This document shows, piece after piece, positions 23,056-32,015 of a stretch of DNA of 64,000 nucleotides. Position 1 is the stretch's first letter. Each line of letters opens with the position of its first letter. Position numbers and translations under genes: made by a program. Source of the DNA: Agarophyton chilense. Lineage: Eukaryota; Rhodophyta; Florideophyceae; Gracilariales; Gracilariaceae. Where the stretch lies: positions 2,728,001 to 2,792,000 of the forward strand of contig JARGXX010000095.1 of assembly GCA_030374765.1 (NCBI GenBank), read 5' to 3'. The notes under the pieces were generated by a model that saw only the letters and a program-made list of their open reading frames with translations, was not told the DNA's origin and did not search any database.

Positions 23056-24912
23056 CTACGGAAAGCCCGAGGAGGGACCCGCCCCACCGTTGGGATTCTG
23101 ACCCTGATGGTACGCCGAGGCGAAAGCCAACATCTGGCTCACATCCGTCATACCCTGGGGAATCGGAATGCCTGTGTTCACGAGGCCTTGTCGCACACTA
23201 TCCGCTTGCGGAGTGGCAACCGGAGCCTGCGCAAGGGTGTTCACACCCCACCCGGGAGGAGCAGATGGATCGCCACCGGATGCATTCGCCGCCGCAGCTG
23301 AGGTCGTTCCCACTGGTTGGAAGGGTGCAGATGGCTCCACAGGGAGTACTCCACTAGGAGCTGGCATGTCGTTATCCAACGCTGGATCGTCCAGGTCTAC
23401 TGGAGGCTCGTGCTCGTAATCGTCGGTATAAATGAACCCCGTCGGGTGTCCCACCGGCATCGGTCGAGGCGAGTCAATCAGCGCCCGTGCTTGCGCCGCG
23501 CTGATGCGAACCCCTTCGAAGGGATTGTAATAGACCCAGTTACCGGAGCCCGGATCGTACCGGCCAGGAGACTTGTCTCGCGCGGATCCTTCCCCTGCGG
23601 GCTGATTTTCCACTGGAACTCGATCCCATTGGGTGTTGTCGATCACGTCCAAGATTGGATACAGGTCTTGCACGTTGCTGACCGAACCCAACGCTGGGAC
23701 AAGGTCGATCTGACGCATGAAGGTCCGTAGCATCGGAGGAATATACCAGACACGGAAATGGTCATGAGCATCCCAGAGGAGGTGCGCCGCTACGCGGGCT
23801 GCCCACTCGGCTGCAACGAGGGCCCAGTATCTCGAGTTCGGGTCGTGCATCAAACGAGACCCGATATAGTAGATGCTTGGGGGCAGTTCAGCAAAGCACC
23901 CTCGGGGGACCTCGACCTTACTCCACCAAGCTGGAAGGGGCACGAATTGCCCAACCTTCGCCGTGTTACGGATACGCTCCAGTTCCACGTGAGGATATGG
24001 GACAAGGAACCCGAAACGGGAGCGCGAGCGGCGCTCGAAGCGCACGCGTCGATCGAACCCATACTGGGTAAACTGCCGTTGAAGGTACCTGAATTCAGCC
24101 CGAAGGATGGGACGACTCCATTGGAGCATATCTTCTCGGAGAGGAAAACCCGGTCCGCGGAACTCGGCTTCGGGAAAGGCTGCCAGGTTATCCCCGTAGG
24201 AGACCTCACCGTACGTGCGGTAATAGGCGACATCGAACCCGTACTCCGGGGGAACCAGATGGTCAAAGCGTGACCTCTCCAATCGCTGGTAGGCCAGAGC
24301 CGCCATCGCTGCGCGCGCCTTGTCCAGGGACTCCCCGCGACCGCGGTATAGATACTGAGGCTCTATGGCTACCCGCGCCCTCCAATCGGGAGAACGTACA
24401 ACCTCGACAGGTAGGCCACCCGGCAATAAGGCGTCCTGCACGTCGGAGTCGATGAGCTCGTCGTCGCGAACCGCTGTCGGATGGAACCACGGAGCGCGGG
24501 AATATATCACCGGATCGGTAAGGGGACTCCACCTTCGAAAGGATTCGTTTGAGATCCAACCTCTGGAGTTTGCTACCAAGGGCATCGCATGAGCGGAGTT
24601 CCACGCCACCGCGTTAATGTCCAAATCCTCCTGAGGATGTTGGTTGCTCGCCGAGGCGGAAGGTTCGGTACCTGACGGAGCCGCATCCAAACCGGAGAAA
24701 TATCCACCCTGCTGGGGAGTTTCGTTGTCCGCCGGCGCGGAGGCCGACGGCCCCGAGAGTGGGTTGGTGACGTATGGGTTCATTCCCTTGAGAGGTTTGG
24801 TTGAGACTGCTGTTGCGAGAAGTTGCTTATCGCCGAAAGTCGGAGGAGTAGAGGAAAGTTGTACCGATGTGCCGGTTTTGTGGCGATCCTCAGAAGTGGT
24901 GAAGGACCCCAT
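23056..24912 (-). CDS. Conserved antisense ORF protein of A2 (unknown function)
   Basis: An open minus-strand frame of 618 codons from ATG 24912. The frame continues 13 codons upstream to a GTG at 24951, but ATG (MGSFTTSEDRHK) is preferred. A TATATATA run lies 11 bases upstream of this ATG. It shares with the A1 antisense protein APWFHPTAVRDDELI, a FDVAYYRTYGEVSYGDNL block, RPILRAEFRY, FLVPYPHVELERI, a LPAWWSKVEVPRGCFAELPP block and WYIPPMLRTFMRQ. The N-terminal 100 residues are Ser/Thr/Pro-rich and the tail is Pro/Ala/Gly-rich. There is no known domain and no membrane segment. It is complete in a very young element, consistent with recent selection or recent origin from an active copy. The function is unknown; envelope-like, nucleic-acid-binding or regulatory roles are guesses. 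Confidence 0.85.
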   Translation of the reverse strand: MGSFTTSEDRHKTGTSVQLSSTPPTFGDKQLLATAVSTKPLKGMNPYVTNPLSGPSASAPADNETPQQGGYFSGLDAAPSGTEPSASASNQHPQEDLDINAVAWNSAHAMPLVANSRGWISNESFRRWSPLTDPVIYSRAPWFHPTAVRDDELIDSDVQDALLPGGLPVEVVRSPDWRARVAIEPQYLYRGRGESLDKARAAMAALAYQRLERSRFDHLVPPEYGFDVAYYRTYGEVSYGDNLAAFPEAEFRGPGFPLREDMLQWSRPILRAEFRYLQRQFTQYGFDRRVRFERRSRSRFGFLVPYPHVELERIRNTAKVGQFVPLPAWWSKVEVPRGCFAELPPSIYYIGSRLMHDPNSRYWALVAAEWAARVAAHLLWDAHDHFRVWYIPPMLRTFMRQIDLVPALGSVSNVQDLYPILDVIDNTQWDRVPVENQPAGEGSARDKSPGRYDPGSGNWVYYNPFEGVRISAAQARALIDSPRPMPVGHPTGFIYTDDYEHEPPVDLDDPALDNDMPAPSGVLPVEPSAPFQPVGTTSAAAANASGGDPSAPPGWGVNTLAQAPVATPQADSVRQGLVNTGIPIPQGMTDVSQMLAFASAYHQGQNPNGGAGPSSGFP

Positions 24913-24980
24913 TGGGAGAGCAGTATATATAGCGACCGGAACGCGAGACACCCGCGGCTCAGAATGTTCTTCCTCGTCTT

Positions 24981-24993
24981 AAGGAGGGGGAGA
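24981..24993 (+). other. Polypurine tract of A2
   Basis: AAGGAGGGGGAGA ends at the first base before the 3' LTR, matching the tract of A1 in place and composition. Confidence 0.88.
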
Positions 24994-25909
24994 TGTAGAG
25001 CAACGCCCAGTTAGGGGATACTTGAAGATGCAACTCATAGAATGAGGATTGAACCCTCCGAGGGTTATGACTATGATCCCCATTAAGGTGTGCTGAGGTG
25101 GCACTGTTTTCCGGTTAGAATTCGCCGATGAAGTGAAAATTCGGATGGCCCATGGTTGGATTGGCCCCGTGATACACGTGGCTTAATTTTGGCACCGATT
25201 TTTCGGATATTTGTTAAAACGTTGAATTTCTGGGCCCTGACAATGGGATCTCCACGTGTATGGCCCTGAGCAGGTGTGCCCTACTGTAGAGTTTAGTTCG
25301 TGGGCCCTACTTAGGGAGACGAGATCTGACCGTCCGAAGCTCAGAGTAAATGGTAACCAAGGTTGGTCTTCGATACCTTTAGAGGTTCTTCGTCGCCATC
25401 GTTTCGGCCTTACAACCCGGAACGGGCTCTGGTTAGCAACGCCTGCGTAGGGACACGACTCCACTTGGAGAGTGCCCACGTTTGGGTTCCGTGCAACCAC
25501 CCCCTTGGGACCGCTCAGACGACCTGCGTGCACGATACCCCGTGGGGGTTCTGCTTACTTGTTGCGTGCTTTTTGTGTTTCCTTTCGAGGACAGGTTTTC
25601 GCCCCTGTATTGGGTTTCTTTTGTTGTTTCGCCCCTTTTCTGGTTCTCGGGTCCGGTGCCTGTTAGTGCCCGACCCTCGCCTCGTTTTTCCTCTTCGCCG
25701 GATTTTCCCCATTCTTTGGGATACCCATACCCATTCCCGATCCAACGGTTTCTACCCCTCACCTCCGTCGGTACTTCCGGAATCCCCCGTAGGAGTAACA
25801 CCCCACACTACGGGTGGAACGGAGGGCTCTGTCTCTGAGTCTGCCTCCCCCAGGGAGCAAGGCTTCGAACACCTTGAGAGCACTTCCCGTCGCCGGGTTT
25901 TGCTCCACA
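24994..25909 (+). repeat. 3' LTR of A2
   Basis: 916 bases, same ends as the 5' LTR and five differences from it. AAAAT follows at 25910-25914 as the second target-duplication copy. Confidence 0.97.
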
Positions 25910-25914
25910 AAAAT

Positions 25915-27416
25915 AAAATCCATCCTCGCTAAATAGCAGCACACACTATTGCTAGTAAATCTTTGGTTTACAACTTGAAGAAGCTCATCGATACACAACA
26001 ACAAAAAGAAACTACAGAAGATACTGCCTATCAAAAACTCGGACAATGGCGATACTGTAGATTTAACACCACAAGAAGAACATATCCTTTTTGCTCAAAT
26101 ACTTATTGCGACGGAGAGAAGATGTTCTGTCGACAGGGAGTCTCTTCTATTTTTTAATAGTGTAGTTGGTGACAACTGTAAAGGGTACAAAAACGGCATA
26201 CCTTCGGAAGATGAATGTAGCTCATTCTGCAGTCGTCAAAAAGAACTGAGTTTCCTCACATATTACCCTAAAGATGATGTCATGTTAGGAGGGCAAGAAT
26301 ACGAACACATCAAAACCTTGGTTGATGTTGTGATCCAACTTTGAAGAGAACATCCTGGACTGCTGAAAGGCCCTACACTAGTTGAGAACATGGGTGACCC
26401 TGCGTTTGACGCCACGTATGGTAAAGATTTGAAAGTCTACGGGTCATAAATGTACAAGCATAGAGGTTGTAGATTTTCCTTAAAAGTTTTAAGTTTCTAC
26501 AAGCACATCACAGAAAGTATTGTGTATTTAGTCTCTGGCATAAAAGCTCTTGCGTTTTAAATTGTTGCCGGTAAACAGATCATGTCTGGATGGGTAAACC
26601 CACCTACAGATTTGTATAAGGGGAGTGCTGACATCTGAAAGCTCTTTCTATGCCCAAACCGGAAGCAAAAAGGCGCCGTTGTTACATTTTCTGAGTCGTT
26701 ACTTATTGCAAACAAAGTGCTAGAGGAATTCATGGTGCGCGTTCACAAATTTATTCGTAAATACGTACAAAAGAAGACGCCATATGTGATGGAAATGAAT
26801 GGACATAGTTCTAGAAAAGGGATTCGTTAGGTAATGAAGTTGAGCGATATTTGTGTCCCAATCGTCAAAAGTGCAAACACATCTCAGATTTTTAAACCCT
26901 TTGATTGAATCATAAACCAATGCTGTATAGTATCGCTTAGGATCGGATGTCCCGAAGACGCACATGCCTCTCTTCAAACTGGCCTATACTGTGTACGTTC
27001 GTCAGAAAATCCAACTACCGGCTAAAATGGCGTCTTTTGACGATACGAGATACGGGACTGTTCCTATTCGACACAAGCTTCTAAATCGGTTTAAAAATAT
27101 ACAGTCCGAAGATTAGACAGTGAAAGTAGACACTCTTTGCACCGTTGGCGGAAGCTTGGTGTCAGTGAAGAAGCGCAAGATAGATATATAAGTTTTAGAT
27201 AGGACGCTTTTCATCTTTGCAATCAGATAAAGTGACGTGACTACCGTTGATAAACTTACAAAGCTCTCTGAAAGTGCACCGACCGCATTCAATGTATTCA
27301 AGAATATTACGACACTAAGAACTGAAAAAGAGCTCATGGAAGAAGGGATTGTTGTTGAGAAATCAGTTCCGAAAAACTGAATTGCTTCTGCACAATATAC
27401 AAGAGTTGCGGATATG
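25915..27416 (+). pseudogene. Decayed plus-strand coding frame, left part; unidentified
   Basis: Long protein-like stretches lie in order on the plus strand, for example DLTPQEEHILFAQILIATER and ECSSFCSRQKELSFLTYYPK near 26060-26270, LAYTVYVRQKIQLPAKMASF near 26980-27030, and SAPTAFNVFKNITTLRTEKE near 27270-27330. Several breaks interrupt it. Composition is that of an ordinary globular protein rich in Lys, Asp, Ser and Val. No conserved domain is recognised. The B-family element at 27417 cuts it, and coding character resumes at 45217, so the two parts probably belonged to one locus. It could be a dead host gene or a fossil of a larger integrated element. Confidence 0.5.
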
Positions 27417-27862
27417 TGTAACGCAATGACTGGTGGGTCAGCGAACTGATCTCAGCCTGGGGTATCGTCGTGGATTGGGTCTTTAGGTTCGTATCCTTGA
27501 CGGCGGCACTCCCAGAGTACTTGGTACAATGGGCTGGCGTTTACTGCGTAGTCTTACAGGTCGGAGCTACGGAAACAATGGCTTGAAGACCAATTGGTGG
27601 AACTAATGTACCAAACGGGGTAATTTAGTATCCTAACGGTTCCTACCTGATTCTAAAGGAGCAGCGTCACTCGAGCCAAGTAAATATCAATGGCGATGCG
27701 CTGGGATCTCCCTGGCACTGTAAAGCTATTCTATTACACGAAATAAAATAAAATAAATATATAAATGTGCCCAGCTGAGATCGACCAGTCCACATGACGT
27801 CTGTAAAATACCTCAGGCCCGGGCAGCTTACATTACTCAGCCCTATTCGTTGCTGCTTCACA
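27417..27862 (-). repeat. 3' LTR of outer B element
   Basis: On the plus strand it reads TGTAACGCAATGACTGGTGG to GCTGCTTCACA. Five copies of this LTR are in the window: 27417, 29117, 38837, 44766 and 56893. A purine-rich run (GGAGGTAGATA, minus strand) abuts it on the element side as the expected polypurine tract. Confidence 0.92.
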
Positions 27863-28318
27863 TATCTACCTCCGTAGGACTCGACAGTCATGGCGAAGTC
27901 CAAATTGCCTCACACCTTCTTGGGGGTCTGGCTCTAATTGGACCTATAGGTGAACCTCCAATCTTGCCTTCGGGGTCGGAACGTCGTTATCCTCAGCTTC
28001 CTAATGGCCTGGACACGAGCGATTTCGTTTCCGACATGTCCGAGTCTTATGACCAATTTGGTGGTTTTTTGCTCTCGTTACCAGTTGGCGCGACCGGGCG
28101 TCGCATCGCCACCATCTTCGGGGGTACCAGTGCGTAAGAGCTGACCCTTGGCGGCAGGCTATAAATTAATTCACCTAAGGTACTGTACGCGCACCGGGGG
28201 GGTCATCCCCACTTTCCCGATTTTTCGCTATTCCTTTGGCAACCCTACGTGCGTCGTCCGCCGTGAACCAAGGGGCCCGCTTCGTCCATTAGGGGTCACG
28301 TAGGTCATCCTGGCCGAT

Positions 28319-28997
28319 TTGGTTTCATCCTCGCTCCTTCCGGCCGCGGTATTCCTCCATTGGTCCCGCGCGATGCCGAACTCGCCTTATAAGTCCGTTG
28401 GATATGCCACTCTCCCTCCGGACTTTGTCGATCCCGTTGGTTACCTTATTCATTTCCCGGCGGACCAACTTGGGGCCAGCGGCGCCATGGCTTCAAACAA
28501 CCAAGCGGGGAGCTCCTCGGGATACCAAGTGGCTTATGAGCGCCCCGGGGACCGTTATGATCATACCAGCGGACAAAACCCGCGAGCAGCGCGTCATTCT
28601 ATTTTGACGTACCTTTGTTATTGCTGCCTTGATGGACATTGCGACAGTCCTGAGGAAAGCTTGCTCCTGGGCGTGTCGCCCGGCGCGCTACACCTCGATT
28701 GTCCAGCTGGGTGAAGATTTGAAGACCACTATGGTCAATCTCCTGCAGCAGAATGCATATATGATGTCCCAGAGGGTAACAGCCGACTTGGATGCCCGGT
28801 AAGGTCTAAATTTGAGCGACCGGAAGGCTTTCGAGGGTGACAATAGTTCTTCAGGTGGATCTCCGCCGAAGAAGCGTGCTCGACTGGCTGGTGCCGTTCC
28901 TATTGATACAGTAGGCTTTTCGGGTGACCATAGTCACTTTTTTGCTCCTGTATGCTCCAATGAGAACGACGAAGCTACTTGTGCGCCGCCCCAGTGA
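28319..28997 (+). pseudogene. Remains of the antisense ORF of outer B element
   Basis: Plus-strand pieces match the antisense protein of the inner B copy. The start region contains MASNNQAGSSSGYQVAYERP and GDRYDH, and the end region contains LLQQNAYMMSQRVTADLDAR. The outer element is in minus orientation, so its antisense gene lies on the plus strand, as found. Only parts are recognisable. Beyond the stop the nucleotide match to the inner copy continues to the insertion point at 29116. Confidence 0.8.
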
Positions 28998-29116
28998 GTC
29001 TTGTTGGTGTTTGGAGCACTTTCCCGAACCTTGAGGTCATGGCGAGGGCTGTTAAACCTCGGATAGTAAGTCAAATAAAGTAATGATTGTGCTTTCCCAA
29101 AGTTGCTGCTGTATTC

Positions 29117-29562
29117 TGTACAGGAGCAAAAATAACGGTTGAGCCCTGAAAGCCGCCGGGGCCTGAGGTATCTTACGGACGCCACGTGGACTGGCCGACC
29201 TCAGCTGGGCTCATTTAGATAGTTATTTTATTTTATTTCGTGTAATAGATAAGCATTACAGTGCCGGGGAGATTCCAGAGCCTCGCCAGAAGTATTTACT
29301 TGGCTCAAGCGACGCTTCTCCCTTAGAGTAAGGTAGGCTCCGTTATGATACTAAATAACCCCCTTTGGTATATTAGTTACCCCCTTTCGTCTTCAAGACA
29401 TCGTTTCCGTAGCTCCAACCGGTAGCACTACGCAGTAATCGCCGGCCCATTGCACCAAGTACTCTTGAAGTGCCGCCGTCAAGGATTCGAACCTTAAACC
29501 CCGCTCTACCACGGTACCACCGGTTGAGACCAGTACGCTGACCCACAAGTCATTGCGTTACA
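29117..29562 (+). repeat. 5' LTR of inner B element
   Basis: About 446 bases from TGTACAGGAGC to TCATTGCGTTACA. AATAAA-like and ATTTTATTTTATTT stretches occur in the first third. The last 80 bases contain, on the opposite strand, a tRNA-like A-box/B-box pair. Confidence 0.92.
29483..29523 (-). other. tRNA-like internal promoter motifs inside the B LTR
   Basis: Read on the minus strand, the LTR contains GTGGTAGAGCGGGG followed about eight bases later by GGTTCGAATCC, a perfect Pol III B box. The same block, with small changes, occurs in all five B LTR copies. The two boxes are much closer than in a tRNA, and there is no anticodon arm, so this is not a tRNA gene. It may be a fossil tRNA fragment or a chance match. 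Confidence 0.45.
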
Positions 29563-29565
29563 GTT

Positions 29566-29583
29566 TGGTCTCCCGACCTAGAA
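29566..29583 (+). other. Primer-binding site of inner B element
   Basis: TGGTCTCCCGACCTAGAA, three bases after the LTR, differs at one position from the site of A2. The outer copy retains a more decayed version beside 44766. Confidence 0.78.
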
Positions 29584-29687
29584 TCCCTTTGGAATAATTG
29601 AACGGACCATTGGGAAGAATAATTATTCGGATTCTAACCTTTTATTAAAATCCCCAACGGACCACAAAAACAGAAGCAACGGCCACT

Positions 29688-31600
29688 ATGGATGCTGGAA
29701 ACACACTCAACCGACCAGACCATAGAACTCCTACGGCAAAACCAGCTGCCAATGCAACGCCGACGATGTCACCTGAAGCACATGTTGATAATGTTAGCGA
29801 CCGCAGGAGCACGAGAAGCCAGCCGCAAGAAGTACTGACTCCCCCGGACGACCCTGATAGGATTCGCCGAGAACCCACTGTAGTAGCGCGTTTAAGAGAA
29901 CGCCTCATTAGGGCCACCTCTAAGCCAGGGACACTCCATGGAGAACCCCGTAAGACCAGAGGAATTAGAGAGAACATTCCCGCCGGCCTTGTCGACCTTC
30001 TCTGGCCCCGTCTTTGTGAGCTCTGCTCAGCCCATGTGGATTCCATTGTGGACATGTGACTCGCTACGGCGGTCGCTGACCATACGGATTAACTCGTTAC
30101 GCGAATCGTCCCAAAGGTCATGGAGTCCGAGCTATTCTTAGACTCCCTCATTCAGGCGGTTCAAGGAGCATTCACCTGCCAGACTGGCAACACAGTACCT
30201 AGGACCACTCCACAAGTCAACCATCCGGCTTCCATATGGCAACCCCCTACCGAACCCCCAGGATTGGCGGTATTACCCGCATCTCGCCGGGAACACTATC
30301 AGGAAAATCCAATGGAAGGACAATTTAGGAGCATAAGAAAGGCTCTGCCTCTAGAAGAGAGACAGACTGCCCTGCCCGAAGGACAATATGAGGTACAGCG
30401 ACCTCGAGGCTCCATCGGATCTTATAGAGAGATCGATCCTTTAGGTCTGTGCTCCGCTGGCAATAAAAGAAGCAACCGTAGTAGAAAGAAGAAGAGAAGT
30501 AGCAAAAGAAGAGACTATTCGGACACGAGTGATTCTGAATCCGCTTCGCCCGAAACGACGGACTCGGAACTGGTTGAGGCTGCCGTTCGAGACCTCAAAC
30601 CACTGACAACGACAAATAAACTTTTCTTTGAGGTTGTAGACTACCGGGACTACTGGCTGGCCGACCGGTCCCTGAAATATTCTTGTTCGCTGCCTCGAAG
30701 AGTCGCCAAGTGGGCCAAACAGATGGAACTAACCATTGCGGACAAGTTCTCGGGTTCCGATCCCATTGCTGTCCTTCGGTTTCTCAGTTTGTTCCGTACG
30801 GCCTGTGATCAGAACGGTGTCCACGAGGGCGTCGCTCTGTACCTTTTCCAATTCTTCCTCACAGGACAGGGGCTTGACCGAGTGGTCTCGAAGATATCTG
30901 TCACAACTGACCTCGTGGATTCTCAAGACCGTGAGCTCCTCAGGTCATACCTTCAGGTTATTTATTACCTCTTGGGAACTTATGGCACGGATGACTTTAT
31001 AATGGACGCCCACCAGGAAGTGATCTCCTTTAGGCAGAGCTCCAACATCACCGAACCGGCTTTCGCAGACGACCTATGGAAGAAGGCTTACCGATGTGGA
31101 AATGAATTCTCCGTAGAACGGCTCAAACGCCATTTCATCACAGAATAACTCCCAGCAATTCGAAGACATGTCCGTAGTTACCACAAGGAAAATCCACAAT
31201 GCGTCTTCCGAAGGCTCGTTACTTATGCCGAAGGTTATGGCAAAACGTACAGTACTTCCAGGCGCAATGCTAATATATCCAGAAGACACGCAACTCCATT
31301 GCGTAAACCGAACCAAGCACATTTCGTTAGGTCCACGGAATCGGACATGGATTCATCACGCCATTATGCCGACTCGGAAGATGTCGTCGCGGATAATTTC
31401 AGTGCTCCTCCGTCTGGGCCTCCATGATATACCTCCCGTGGAACTACAGCGACCAATTGCCCACTTACACTAAAGGATTCCTCCTTTCCGCCCCACAAGG
31501 ACGTTTTTGTTCGCCTCCCAAGGGCTTGCTTAATCTGCCTTTCAATTGTCCATCCTCGTGACTGCACGAGGTATCTGCCTGAGAACGCACGCAAAATCCT
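29688..31600 (+). pseudogene. gag: Gag region of inner B element
   Basis: The structural-protein region. An Arg/Pro/Thr-rich N terminus is followed by a basic Lys/Arg/Ser stretch (RSRKKKRSSKRRDYSDTSDS, near 30480-30530). A capsid-like core follows with DSELVEAAVRDLKPLTTTNK, FSGSDPIAVLRFLSLFRTAC and WKKAYRCGNEF. The core has the same order of motifs as the A Gag (LKPTNPLY, FTGTDPILVLDFL, LNKAFHQCGN), showing common descent. A decayed knuckle-like CLICLSIVHPRDC lies near 31520-31560. It is a broken copy. Confidence 0.8.
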
Positions 31601-32015
31601 CCTAGCCTTAAGGGAAGAGAACTACAGGCCGCGGCAATCCGAAGGAATGTTTAACAGGGCACAGAAAAGACCCACAGGGACACCTGGAAGCTCACGCTTT
31701 GCAACGCCTCCGGGTACTTCGATCAAAGACCCACAGGTCTACGCCAATGTAGACCCTACGGACGACCCCGAAGAGGAATCTTATCGTACGGAAGGAACGG
31801 AAACCCTATTGTAAAACTCTTAGAGGGTCGACGCGAGGCAAATACTCCCTCTTTAAAGCCCCTGCCTCAACCATTTGGACGGTCATGAGCCAAGAAGCTC
31901 CTCACCTCCCAATACAAACCACCCACAATAGACCACTCAGGATGAACCAGAATTAGAAAACAGTAACTACCCTGTCTTTATCCACAGGAAAGAGAATTAT
32001 AAAGTTCGAGTAACC

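Larger units (their letters stand above)
15519..25909 (+). mobile_element. Young Ty3/gypsy chromodomain retrotransposon A2 (10391 bases)
   Basis: A complete insertion bounded by two 916-base LTRs and a perfect 5-base target duplication (AAAAT at 15514-15518 and 25910-25914). Parts seen are 5' LTR, primer-binding site, Gag, protease, RT, RNase H, Pro/Ser-rich linker, chromodomain, purine-rich spacer, antisense ORF, polypurine tract and 3' LTR. I did not recognise an integrase core among the parts. Gag and the antisense ORF look whole; pol is broken, with about three or four breaks. I count 5 differences between the two LTRs (about 0.5%), so this is the youngest insertion in the window. It is related to A1 by protein similarity along Gag, pol and the antisense ORF. 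Confidence 0.96.

Noticed and set aside
28319-28714. An independent plus-strand gene of 131 codons
   Set aside because: Its middle matches the antisense protein of the inner B element, and its position fits the outer B element in minus orientation.
29440-29562. A true tRNA gene within the B LTR
   Set aside because: A- and B-box-like words are present, but the spacing is too short and no anticodon arm or acceptor stem can be drawn.
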